This document shows positions 33,753 through 42,822 of a DNA stretch of 53,212 nucleotides, one piece after another (the stretch's first letter is position 1; every line of letters starts with the position of its first letter). The position numbers and the translations under genes were made by a program. This DNA is from an uncultured Muribaculaceae bacterium (lineage in GTDB: Bacteria; Bacteroidota; Bacteroidia; Bacteroidales; Muribaculaceae). The stretch spans positions 1 to 53,212 of the forward strand of contig CAJTOB010000014.1 of NCBI GenBank assembly GCA_910578035.1, read 5' to 3'. The notes under the pieces are model-generated. The model did not search any database. It worked only from the letters and a program-made list of their open reading frames with translations, and had not been told where the DNA came from.

Positions 33753-34415
33753 TTACTCGAGCAGTTTCTTGTCGGCACAGCGGAGTATGCGGCCCGGGAA
33801 TAGTCGCGGGAAAGCTGTATTGTGTGTGGCCACTATCACAGTGCGTCCGTTGGTGCGCGACACACGATAGAGGAGGTCCATCACCTGCTCTGCTGTCTCG
33901 GGGTCGAGATTCCCGGTCGGTTCGTCGGCGATGATGAGCGACGGTTCGTTGAGAAGCGCGCGGGCGATGACTATGCGCTGTTGCTCGCCGCCAGACATCT
34001 GATGTGGCATATTGTAGGTCTTGGCCGTCATGCCGACAGCCGCAAGTACTTCTTCGATGCGCCGCGTGCGCTCTTGGCGATCATTCCAGCCGGTGGCGCG
34101 GAGCACGAAATCGAGATTGGCGAATGCGGTGCGGTCTGTCAATAGCTGAAAATCCTGAAAAACGATTCCTATTCTTCGTCGCAGAAACGGAATTTCAGAA
34201 CGGTCTATAGTCCTTAAGTCGTATTCGAGCACGCTGGCTTCACCGTCGGCGACCGGCACCTCGGCATACATCGATTTCATAAGCGATGTCTTGCCGCTGC
34301 CTACCTTGCCGAGGAGGTACACGAATTCGCCTTTTTTGACATTGAGGTTGACACCGCGGAGGGCAACGTGTTCGTTGCGGTGAATCTCTACATTTTTATA
34401 ATCGATTATTGCCAT
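33753..34415 (-). CDS. ftsE: FtsE-type ABC transporter ATP-binding protein
   Basis: This 220-aa ATPase has Walker A GKVGSGKTS, Q-loop VFQDFQLL, signature MSGGEQQR, Walker B LIIADEPTGNLD and an H-loop His in ATHNTAF. Size and sequence fit FtsE/LolD-type ATPases of the MacB superfamily; FtsE is the best guess. FtsE works with FtsX at the divisome to control murein hydrolases. No ftsX is adjacent here, so LolD-like or other partners are possible. It overlaps the acetyltransferase-like gene by 10 nt. Confidence 0.85.
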   Translation of the reverse strand: MAIIDYKNVEIHRNEHVALRGVNLNVKKGEFVYLLGKVGSGKTSLMKSMYAEVPVADGEASVLEYDLRTIDRSEIPFLRRRIGIVFQDFQLLTDRTAFANLDFVLRATGWNDRQERTRRIEEVLAAVGMTAKTYNMPHQMSGGEQQRIVIARALLNEPSLIIADEPTGNLDPETAEQVMDLLYRVSRTNGRTVIVATHNTAFPRLFPGRILRCADKKLLE

Positions 34416-35347
34416 GAGACTATATAAGTGTTAAAAGCGACAGCACGGGCGCCAAAGCCGCATTTTTGTCTTATCAGACCGGAGTTGAGCACGAGGCCGC
34501 CGTCTTCGTTCGAAGTTCCGAAATCGAGATAACGTGCCGAACCTTTGAATTGTTCGATGACAGTGTGGAATAATAGAGCCAGAGCGCCTTTTTCGCGGCC
34601 TGAAGGACCCGACGCTATATACTGTGCATGGACTGTCGTATGAGTGATATAGAGAACAGTGCCGGCGACCATGCGTTTGCCCTCGAAAACCCCGAACAGG
34701 CGTATGTTTTCAGGAAATCTGCCGGCAAGCATTTCGATTTCGTCAAGGCTGTGTACCGGTGTCGTATTGTGATGTTCGCTAAGGACGTCGCACAGGATTC
34801 TCCAGAAAGTGGCGAAATCACGGCTTTCATGTGCCGACAGGCCGCCTTTGAGGGCCTTGCTTATACCACGGCGTCCGTTCTGGTCGAATGGCAGAGGCTG
34901 CGCAAGGTCTATAACCGAGGATATCTGTGTGCTCTCTATGCTTGCTTTGTCGCGGAAAAGGGCATAGAGGTCTTCCTCTGCCGGATATCGGTGGAAAATA
35001 TGTGGAACGGGCTTATAGACGAGGGTGTCTATGCCATGTCGCACGGCAAATTCGCGCGCTTCAGCCCATACTTCCATCATGATGTTCATGTCGGCCTTGT
35101 CTGCCATAAGCCAGCCTCCGTAGGTGAGACCGGCGTGAGAGCGTAGTTCCTTGCCTTTTATGTCGGCAGGCAACAGAGCCAGAATGCGCCCCTTGTGAGA
35201 GCGGGCCACAAGCGACCAGTCTGTGAAACGGTCGGCATGATAGTCCATGTATGCGCGATTGTGCAGGAATGTGCCGTTGCGCGACGCTTCGGCAGCGGCA
35301 TTCCATTCCTGTCTCATGGATTCGTTATATCGCTCGATGATAATCAT
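34406..35347 (-). CDS. GNAT/FemAB-like acetyltransferase
   Basis: The 313-aa cytosolic protein has the tandem-GNAT layout of PF13480/FemAB-like proteins. An N-terminal half contains GTFLHNRAYMDYHADRF and GLTYGGWLMADKA. The C-terminal GNAT core contains LFGVFEGKRMVAGTVLYIT, HAQYIASGPSGREKGALALL and LDFGTSNEDGG. Such enzymes transfer acyl or aminoacyl groups to cell-envelope precursors. The substrate is unknown. The gene is translationally coupled to tolC upstream (ATGA overlap) and to ftsE downstream. Confidence 0.8.
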   Translation of the reverse strand: MIIIERYNESMRQEWNAAAEASRNGTFLHNRAYMDYHADRFTDWSLVARSHKGRILALLPADIKGKELRSHAGLTYGGWLMADKADMNIMMEVWAEAREFAVRHGIDTLVYKPVPHIFHRYPAEEDLYALFRDKASIESTQISSVIDLAQPLPFDQNGRRGISKALKGGLSAHESRDFATFWRILCDVLSEHHNTTPVHSLDEIEMLAGRFPENIRLFGVFEGKRMVAGTVLYITHTTVHAQYIASGPSGREKGALALLFHTVIEQFKGSARYLDFGTSNEDGGLVLNSGLIRQKCGFGARAVAFNTYIVSWQ

Positions 35348-36531
35348 TCGACAGCAGTGCTGTTGTAGCGGTTGAGACGTGCAATGACAGAGCAGTAGCG
35401 GTGTTCAAGCTCGTTCAGTGTTATTTTGAAGGCGATATACTCGTTGATTTCGCGTAGATATTCGAAGATTGTCAGTTGACCTCCGTAGTATGATTTCGAC
35501 AAAAGGTCGAGGTAATTGTCGTCGGCAAATTCATTTTTTACCGGCACAAGCCGTTTGGCAAGGTCGGCAGCCTCATGCCAGTCTGAAACAAGATTGGCTT
35601 CGAGTCCTTGTGCATAGTCCTCTTTTTCGAAGCCGGCAGCGATTGCGGCGGCCTTGGCGGCCGCAGTGCTGTGGTTTTTGCCCCATGAAGGCAGAGATAT
35701 GCCTACGCTGAATCCGTTGAAATGAAAGCCTTCTTCATAGTCATGTACATACCCGAGAGAGAACGATGGCAGTCGTCCGGCTCGGTTTACCGACACTCCG
35801 GCATTGGCGGCGTCTATGAGGCGCGAGTGTGCGGCGAGGGTCGGGTCGGATGCCAGCATGGCCGCGCGATAGTCGGCCAGTGGGCGTAGACCTTCTTCTG
35901 GAAAGGCTGTGATGCCGTCGAGCGGCACATTGCCGTCGCCCATCGCTTTAAGCGTCTCTTTGATGCGCAGCAGGGCCGATTCGGCTTCGGCGCGTCGGCC
36001 GGCGATGTCAAAGAGTTCCCGGCGAGTCTTTTTAAGCATGAGAATCGTGGCACTCTCGCGTTCGTAGGCCTTTGCAAGATTGTCGTTGAGTTGTTTCAGA
36101 TTGTTCTCGGCGTCGGTAAGGAGAGCTACATTTCGCAGTGCCTGCACATAGTCCAGCAACAGTGTGCGCGCCTGAAGTGCAATGGCATTGCGGTCGGCTT
36201 CATAAAGCATGCGGAATGCTTCGGCGTTGTATCGGGCCGCTTTGCGGCGTGCGCTGTAGAGGCCGGGCCAGTCGAAAGCCTGGCTTACAGATGCGCCCCA
36301 ACGGTTTTCTGCACCCGAGGGTGCGAATTTATACTCTACTTCGGCTTCAGGGCCTTCAAGCAGGTTTTCTGCTTTTTCAGCTTCGATATCGCCCAGATAA
36401 CGGCTGTGCTTTGCGTGTAACTCGGCATTGTTGTCTACAATGCTTTGCACAGCTTTATCGAACGTCGACTGCGCAGCAAGTATTCCGGGCATAGACGCCG
36501 CTAAGATATATAATATGGCGCGTTTCTTCAT
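35344..36531 (-). CDS. TolC-family outer membrane efflux protein
   Basis: From ATG 36531 the protein has 395 aa with a signal peptide (MKKRAILYILAASMPGILAA). It has the two-repeat coiled-coil pattern of TolC/CusC proteins: long heptad-like Ala/Leu-rich helices (about 95-210 and 290-390) separated by short beta strands such as SFSLGYVHDYEEGFHFNGFS. It should form the outer-membrane channel of the efflux system whose pump and adaptor are encoded upstream, after the interposed GH106-like gene (5-nt gap). An upstream frame extension to 36627 lacks a signal peptide and is rejected. Confidence 0.9.
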   Translation of the reverse strand: MKKRAILYILAASMPGILAAQSTFDKAVQSIVDNNAELHAKHSRYLGDIEAEKAENLLEGPEAEVEYKFAPSGAENRWGASVSQAFDWPGLYSARRKAARYNAEAFRMLYEADRNAIALQARTLLLDYVQALRNVALLTDAENNLKQLNDNLAKAYERESATILMLKKTRRELFDIAGRRAEAESALLRIKETLKAMGDGNVPLDGITAFPEEGLRPLADYRAAMLASDPTLAAHSRLIDAANAGVSVNRAGRLPSFSLGYVHDYEEGFHFNGFSVGISLPSWGKNHSTAAAKAAAIAAGFEKEDYAQGLEANLVSDWHEAADLAKRLVPVKNEFADDNYLDLLSKSYYGGQLTIFEYLREINEYIAFKITLNELEHRYCSVIARLNRYNSTAVE

Positions 36532-36536
36532 TTTTC

Positions 36537-39500
36537 TCAATATGCGATTGTTTCGAGTATCGGGGTGGTTAGCAGGCCGGAGGGCTGCAGAGGCGAGTCG
36601 GGGCGTCCGGGGTTGTTGGCCGTCCATGTATGGCGCTCGGCTTCGGGGAGGGCGCTGTCGCCTATGAGGCGGTTTATCCAGTTGTTGACCACTTCGATTT
36701 TAATGTCATTCTTGCCTTTTTTTACGAAATCGGTGATATCTACCCTGTATGGAGCGGTCCAGACACCGCCGGCATAGCGGCCGTTTACATATACTTTCGC
36801 CATCACGCCGACTATGCCGGTGTTTACGAACAAGTGCTCGTCAGTGGGTAGTTTTTTCAGCTTGAAGTCGGTTTCGTATGTGACAGTGCCGGAGAAATGC
36901 TGCACATCGCTGTCTTTCCAAAGTGTAAGGTCTTTTATTTCTTTGGTCTTGACGGGTTTGGACGGACCTCGGTGCCCTTCTTCAAAGCTTATACGCCACT
37001 GTCCATCAAGAGCCGTCAGTTTTTCTGCAGCTGGATAATTTTTGCCTTCCTTTTTTTGCGAATCTTTGCCAAATACAATAAAAGCGCTTTCAAAAGGCTC
37101 CAGAGCGATAGGCATTGTAGTGGTCTTGCCGTCTGAGGTATATTCGGGCAGGCTGCGGACTGAACCGTCTATGGCGTTCCAGAGTTCGGGCGAGAGTCCG
37201 GCCACGCGGAATGTTCCGTTGAAGTCTATTCGCTCGGGTGTCTGGTTGGATATGAAATATATCTGCCTGTCGCCTGTGTCGCGGTGTCCATAGTCCACAT
37301 GCACGGGGCTGTCGGTGCTGAAATCAGGCTCACAGTCGATATAAGCGAGTGCTTCGGCCATATCCATACTGTTCAGCACGGTTCCTTTGCCATATTTTCC
37401 GGCCTTGACTGTCTTTCCGTCTATGCCTTTCCAAAGTTCAGCGGCGGTCTCTGCCACCTTTTTGTCGGCCAAAGGATAGCCTTCGAGCGACGGCGAGCGA
37501 CGAGGAGCCGGCCCAAGAAGTACGCCGCCTTCTGCCACAAGGGTTTTGAGGCGCTCAAGAAGCTCGGGGCGCATAGTTTCCAGTTTCGGGAGCACAAGTA
37601 TGCGGTATTGTGTTCCGTGAGGGAGGGTCCACTTGCCGTCTTTCACAGTCATGTGGTCGAGCAGGACTTCTCCGTTGATATAATCGAACTGATAGCCTCG
37701 TGGCAGGTCTGGGTCGGTGGTGCCGGTCATTTTAGGAGCATCTTCACCGATGAAATAAGCGGCATCAGCCACATTGAGACCCTGTTGCAGCATATAATTG
37801 CAACGTTTGAGATATGATGTGAAGAGATCTATCTGGCTGAACCAGGTGTTGTTGCGGTTGAACTCGTTGCCGAACCATGCGTTCATGCCCGGCACCGTGT
37901 CGGAGGGCTGCGTGATATTCACATGGAGCAGGGTGTTGTTTATGCCTTCGGCAAAAAAGCGGTCACCACGCTGTTTCATAAGTGCCGGATAGCGGCCGAA
38001 ATCGTTGCCGGCAGCAGTGAATGATTCTGCCGAGACTTTTGTTTTGCCGTATATATGTGCGCACGATGATGCTGCGCGGTTTTCTATGTCGCCGAGAGTT
38101 CCTTCGCTCCAATATTCGCCTGAAACCTCGTCGGACTGGCCTCCATATTGCAGGAACTCGCCGGGGAAGCCCCAGTGTCCGTAGTTTTCGAGCCAGAGAG
38201 TGAGGCCGTGCTTGTGTGCTATTTCGCGCATGCCGCCTATATGGGCATAGGCAAGCCTGTCGGCTACAAATCGACGCATATCCCAAAGGAATCTGTCGGA
38301 AATATCGCGGCTGCCTACAACAATTCCGTCGTAGACCGGGAGATAGGGTAGAGGGTCGTAGCCATATCGCTGGGTGAAATCGGCGATAAAGGTGTCGGAG
38401 AAGTTCTGTCCGCCTTTTTCGTAGCTGTCGGCTACAACAACGCGGAAAGTCTTGCGGTCTTCAGGGGGTATGCGGCGCAGAATTTCGCCTATGAAAGAAT
38501 CAAAATGATGTTGAAGATATGCAGAGGTGAGTTTGTCTACTTCCAGGCCGGTACCCTCGGCTGCGGCAGGGCCGTTGGTGATGCCGGTCGGACGCATGCC
38601 CGTGCGCATGATTGTCCAGCGTCCGTCGGGTGCGTTCCATACCAGGCTGTCACCCTTGAGGCAATTGCTGATATCGATAATCTGCTCTGCCGCCAGCGCG
38701 CCGGGTGAATCGTCTGCTTCGGGTTGCATGCGCCATTGGTATTCTTCCCAGTAAGGCAGCGGCGACTGGAACATTTTAGACAGAGTTTTCTCGGCATAGC
38801 GCTCGACGCGCGGCACGCTCGAGAATATGATGTCTTTGATGCCGGAGTCTTTGCCGGCGCCCGTAATCGACAGACGGAATTCCTTGCCAACAGTTGTGGG
38901 TACACTGATGGCGACAGGTGCGAACGGAGCCCAGCCGACTTCTACATTCGGATTCGACCGGTCTACAGTAAATGCGGCAATCTGGCGATAGCGGTCGCCC
39001 TCTTTCACTTCGAGCGAGGCTTCGGCCCGTAGCGGACGATATGCCGGTGCTATTTCTATGCTGCGAAGGGCGATGTCGGTGTTTGCCGATATGTCGAAGA
39101 CAGCGCGGCCGGAGTCGTCGAAGAAGACTTCGGTGTCAGGATTTCTGTCGACGGCATACTGCTCATTGCCCTGTATGCCCGTAGCTTTGATTCGTAGTGC
39201 GGGCACTGAATTTTCCGGCGAGGGAAAGGCAAGCACGCGCACGTCCTGAAAATCAGCCGACGGCTTCGGCATATGTATCGCTATTTTCCGGCCTCCGTCT
39301 ATTTCCGCTTTCACATTGTCGAGATATCGCATGGCCTGTCCGGGTTCTATCCAAGGGCCGCCGGCCTGACTCCAGCCGGGACAGTTGAAAATGCCGATTT
39401 CGATGTCGAGTTCGCTTGCCTTTTTCAGGGCGGCATGGATTATATCCCACCATTGAGGTGTAAACAGCTTGACCTTGTCGAACGGAGTATTCGTTTTACC

Positions 39501-39722
39501 AACATCTATATTGCCGATAAACGCGCGGTTGATGCCTGCTTTTTTCATGGCCTCGAGGTCTTTGCAGACCCCATCGGCTGATACGTTGCCGCCGAGCCAG
39601 TACCAGTATGTCGAAGTCTGCACGGAGTCGGCCGGTGTGGTAAAACCATCGCGCAGTGTCGAGGCTGAGGCATTTCCGGCGGCAAGAGTAAGGAGCAATG
39701 CCGGAATCAGAATTTTTTTCAT
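36537..39722 (-). CDS. GH106-like glycosyl hydrolase inside the metal efflux operon
   Basis: The 1061-aa protein has a signal peptide (MKKILIPALLLTLAAGNASA) and the GH106 start: YWYWLGGNVSADGV, LEAMKKAGINRAFIGNIDVG and the signature IGIFNCPGWSQAGGPWIEPG. Later it has a middle domain with VVADSYEKGGQNF and LWLENYGHWGFPGEFLQYGG and a C-terminal beta-sandwich with VMAKVYVNGRYAGGVWTAPY. GH106 enzymes are alpha-L-rhamnosidases; this assignment is firmer than for the two relatives at 25-32 kb. Its ATG overlaps the RND pump stop (ATGA) and it ends 5 nt before tolC. It is therefore translated as part of the efflux operon, though no functional link is known. Confidence 0.9.
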   Translation of the reverse strand: MKKILIPALLLTLAAGNASASTLRDGFTTPADSVQTSTYWYWLGGNVSADGVCKDLEAMKKAGINRAFIGNIDVGKTNTPFDKVKLFTPQWWDIIHAALKKASELDIEIGIFNCPGWSQAGGPWIEPGQAMRYLDNVKAEIDGGRKIAIHMPKPSADFQDVRVLAFPSPENSVPALRIKATGIQGNEQYAVDRNPDTEVFFDDSGRAVFDISANTDIALRSIEIAPAYRPLRAEASLEVKEGDRYRQIAAFTVDRSNPNVEVGWAPFAPVAISVPTTVGKEFRLSITGAGKDSGIKDIIFSSVPRVERYAEKTLSKMFQSPLPYWEEYQWRMQPEADDSPGALAAEQIIDISNCLKGDSLVWNAPDGRWTIMRTGMRPTGITNGPAAAEGTGLEVDKLTSAYLQHHFDSFIGEILRRIPPEDRKTFRVVVADSYEKGGQNFSDTFIADFTQRYGYDPLPYLPVYDGIVVGSRDISDRFLWDMRRFVADRLAYAHIGGMREIAHKHGLTLWLENYGHWGFPGEFLQYGGQSDEVSGEYWSEGTLGDIENRAASSCAHIYGKTKVSAESFTAAGNDFGRYPALMKQRGDRFFAEGINNTLLHVNITQPSDTVPGMNAWFGNEFNRNNTWFSQIDLFTSYLKRCNYMLQQGLNVADAAYFIGEDAPKMTGTTDPDLPRGYQFDYINGEVLLDHMTVKDGKWTLPHGTQYRILVLPKLETMRPELLERLKTLVAEGGVLLGPAPRRSPSLEGYPLADKKVAETAAELWKGIDGKTVKAGKYGKGTVLNSMDMAEALAYIDCEPDFSTDSPVHVDYGHRDTGDRQIYFISNQTPERIDFNGTFRVAGLSPELWNAIDGSVRSLPEYTSDGKTTTMPIALEPFESAFIVFGKDSQKKEGKNYPAAEKLTALDGQWRISFEEGHRGPSKPVKTKEIKDLTLWKDSDVQHFSGTVTYETDFKLKKLPTDEHLFVNTGIVGVMAKVYVNGRYAGGVWTAPYRVDITDFVKKGKNDIKIEVVNNWINRLIGDSALPEAERHTWTANNPGRPDSPLQPSGLLTTPILETIAY

Positions 39723-42700
39723 AGCTTGGATTCTTTTCGGTTCAGATATTGGTAGAGAGCGGGAACAATATATATATTCAGCGCAGTGGAGCTGATAAGG
39801 CCTCCTAAAATCACGATGGCCATCGGAGCCTGGATTTCGTTTCCGGCAGCCGAGCCGTTGACGGCAAGAGGTATAAGAGCCAGTGCAGACGTGAGAGCAG
39901 TCATGATGATAGGAAGCAGACGGTCAGTAGAGCCGTGGGCTATGCGCTCGTAGAGCTTTTCGCCTTCGTGTTTGAGATGCTTGTAGCGAGTGATGAGCAG
40001 CATGCCGTTTCGGGTGCTTATGCCCATCAGAGATATGAAACCGATGATAGCAGGTATATTCAGTTCGCCGCCGGTTATGGCGAGCATGAAAATACCTCCG
40101 ATAAGAGCGAGGGGCATATTGACAAGTATCACGGCTGCCTCGGCCGCATTCTTAAATTCGCCGTAGAGGAGCATGAATATTATCAGCAACGCGCCGAGCG
40201 AGGTCCAGAGAAGGGTGCGCGATGCAGCCTGCTCGTTTTCGAACTGACCGCCGTAGCTGATATAGTAGTTCTCGGGAAGTTCTACACTTTCTTCTATTTT
40301 TTTGCGAAGCTTCTCTACTGAGCCGCTGAGGTCGCCTCCATCTACATTGGCAGACACAAGGAGACGACGTTTCACGTTTTCGCGGTTGACAGTGTTCGGG
40401 CCGGTGGTAGATATTATGTCGGCAACTTCGGCAAGAGCTACTTTGCCTCGTACGCCGTCGATGGTCAGGGCACCGATTTTATCAAGGCGGTCGCGATGGC
40501 CGTCGGCTGCTATCACGGCAACGTCGTAAGCGAAGCCGTCTTCATACACTTGAGCAACGACAGTGCCGCCCATTACAGTTTCGATAGTCTTTCCAAAGTC
40601 TCCAAGGCGTATGCCATGTAGCGCAAGGGCATCGCGACGAGGGCGTATGAGCAACTGAGGACGTTCTGTCTGCTGCTCAATGTTGATGTCTACCAGACCG
40701 GGCACACTCTCGGCTGCTTCCTTCACTTGTTTGCCGATGCTGTATAGACGTTCGAGGTCGCTGCCGAAGATTTTGATGGCAATCTGGGCCTGCGACCCCG
40801 AGAGCATGGCATCAATGCGGTGCGATATCGGCTGGCCGATTTCGACGACGGCACCGGGGATTTCGCCAAGGCGCTCGCGCAGGTCGCGCGCAACGGCGCC
40901 ACGCCGGCGTCCGCTCAGTCGGTATGGCGCTTCGATTTCCGAAACGTTCACTCCGAGCGAGTGTTCGTCGAGTTCGGCGCGACCGGTCTTGCGGGCGACT
41001 GTGAGAACTTCGGGAGTTTCGAGAATTATCCGTTCGGCTTCGCGGCCTATCTTGTCGCTTTCTTCGAGTGAAATGCCGGGTAGGGTAGAGACATTGATGG
41101 TGAACGAGCCTTCGTTGAAGGGGGGCAGGAAGCCCCGGCCGAGGGTGAAGAAGAGTCCGAGTGCGGCTACGAAGAGCACGGCAGTGCCTGCAACGAGCCA
41201 TTTCTTATGGCGCAGTGCTGTTTCGAGCGATTTTGAGTATGCTCTTTTCATAGCGGCTGTGATACGGGGCTCGTGGCTGAGTTTTTCGTTTTCCTTGCGC
41301 TTGCCAAGAAGGAAACTGCATAGCACCGGAGTCACTGTGAGCGCTACTATGGTGGAGGCTGCCAGAGCTACGAGGAACGAGACGCCGAGCGGCTTGAGCA
41401 TGCGGCCTTCCATACCTGTGAGGAAGAAGAGAGGCAGGAATGCGGCGGCTATGATGAGCGTGGAGTTGAAGATAGGCATTCGTACTTCTGCAGAGGCATC
41501 ATAGACCACTTTCAGCAGCGGACGGCGGCTGCCTTTGGGCAACGCGGCATTTTCGCGTATGCGCTTGTAGACATTTTCCACATCGACAATAGCGTCGTCA
41601 ACCAGACAGCCTATGGCGATTGCGATACCGCCGAGACTCATTGTGTTGACAGTATATCCGAGGGCATTCAGAATGAGCACGGTCACGATTATCGAAAGCG
41701 GCAGTGCTACAATCGAGATAAGCGTGGTGCGCAGATTCATCAGGAAGAAGAACAGCACAATCACCACGAAAAACGCACCTTCGAGCAGCGTGCGCTGAAG
41801 ATTGGATATGGAATTGGATATAAACTCCGACTGGCGGAAGATATCGGTCGAGACCGTGATGTCGTGAGGCATCGTGGTCTGCAATTCAGCCAAAGCCTTG
41901 TCAATCGATTCGGTGAGCTGTATGGTGCCGGCGCCGGGCTGTTTGGTTACCGTGACTATGACGGCAGGCTTGGCTTCAACCGATGCTACTCCGAGACGCG
42001 GCAGCCGCGGACCGACGTCGACGGTTGCGATGTCGGCGACAGTAACTACAGAGCCGTCTGCGCCGGCCTTCACCACGGCATAGCCGAGGTCTGATGGGTC
42101 GGTTGTATTGAGCTGTGCCTTTACAATATATTCATTGCCGAAATCATAGAGCACACCACCGCCGGCATTGGCGTTGAACCCCTCGGTTGCAGCCATTACA
42201 TCGTCGAGGCTTACATCGTAGAGTTTCATCATTTCGGGGTCGAGGTTGATGCGGTACTCAGGAGCGTCGCCGCCAATAACGCTCACCTGCGACACGCCTC
42301 CAAGGGCGAGAAGGCGCGGCCGTATGGTTTTTTCGGCTATACGGCGCAGTTCGAGCATCGATGTGCTGTCGGCCGTAAGACCGATAATCATGATTTCACC
42401 GAGAATCGACGACTGCGGGCCCATCATCGGTTTGCCGACGCCCGGAGGAAGCGCGTCGGCAGCCTCATCGAGGCGTTCGCCTACAATCTGGCGGGCGCGG
42501 TATATATCGGTGCCCCAGTCGAATTCAACCCATACCACCGAGAAGCCCGTGGTAGATGTAGAGCGCACACGACGCACTCCTGTAGAGCCATTCACGGCAG
42601 TTTCGACAGGATATGTAACAACGGTCTCAACCTCTTCAGGCGCAAGACCAGGGGCTTCGGTCATCACTACAACCGTCGGAGCGTTGAGGTCGGGAAAAAT

Positions 42701-42811
42701 ATCGACCTCCATGCGCATGAGTGTAAGTGTGCCGGCTACGAGTATGAGGGCCGATATGATAAGAACGGCGAGACGGTTGTCGAGCGAGAGGCGTATTATT
42801 TTGTTCAGCAT
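39719..42811 (-). CDS. Heavy-metal efflux RND pump (CusA/CzcA type)
   Basis: This 1030-aa inner-membrane RND transporter starts MLNKIIRLSLDNRLAVLIIS. It has the duplicated 6+6 helix plan with large periplasmic loops. The TM4 motif GCLVDDAIVDVENVYKR and the loop motif ATEGFNANAGGGVLYDFG point to the heavy-metal subfamily. It uses proton flow to expel cations from the periplasm through TolC. The His-rich adaptor and the Cu/Zn-type permease next door suggest Cu+, Zn2+ or a similar ion. It follows the adaptor gene by 11 nt and is coupled to the GH106-like gene. Confidence 0.95.
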   Translation of the reverse strand: MLNKIIRLSLDNRLAVLIISALILVAGTLTLMRMEVDIFPDLNAPTVVVMTEAPGLAPEEVETVVTYPVETAVNGSTGVRRVRSTSTTGFSVVWVEFDWGTDIYRARQIVGERLDEAADALPPGVGKPMMGPQSSILGEIMIIGLTADSTSMLELRRIAEKTIRPRLLALGGVSQVSVIGGDAPEYRINLDPEMMKLYDVSLDDVMAATEGFNANAGGGVLYDFGNEYIVKAQLNTTDPSDLGYAVVKAGADGSVVTVADIATVDVGPRLPRLGVASVEAKPAVIVTVTKQPGAGTIQLTESIDKALAELQTTMPHDITVSTDIFRQSEFISNSISNLQRTLLEGAFFVVIVLFFFLMNLRTTLISIVALPLSIIVTVLILNALGYTVNTMSLGGIAIAIGCLVDDAIVDVENVYKRIRENAALPKGSRRPLLKVVYDASAEVRMPIFNSTLIIAAAFLPLFFLTGMEGRMLKPLGVSFLVALAASTIVALTVTPVLCSFLLGKRKENEKLSHEPRITAAMKRAYSKSLETALRHKKWLVAGTAVLFVAALGLFFTLGRGFLPPFNEGSFTINVSTLPGISLEESDKIGREAERIILETPEVLTVARKTGRAELDEHSLGVNVSEIEAPYRLSGRRRGAVARDLRERLGEIPGAVVEIGQPISHRIDAMLSGSQAQIAIKIFGSDLERLYSIGKQVKEAAESVPGLVDINIEQQTERPQLLIRPRRDALALHGIRLGDFGKTIETVMGGTVVAQVYEDGFAYDVAVIAADGHRDRLDKIGALTIDGVRGKVALAEVADIISTTGPNTVNRENVKRRLLVSANVDGGDLSGSVEKLRKKIEESVELPENYYISYGGQFENEQAASRTLLWTSLGALLIIFMLLYGEFKNAAEAAVILVNMPLALIGGIFMLAITGGELNIPAIIGFISLMGISTRNGMLLITRYKHLKHEGEKLYERIAHGSTDRLLPIIMTALTSALALIPLAVNGSAAGNEIQAPMAIVILGGLISSTALNIYIVPALYQYLNRKESKL

Positions 42812-42822
42812 GGCCTCCGGTA

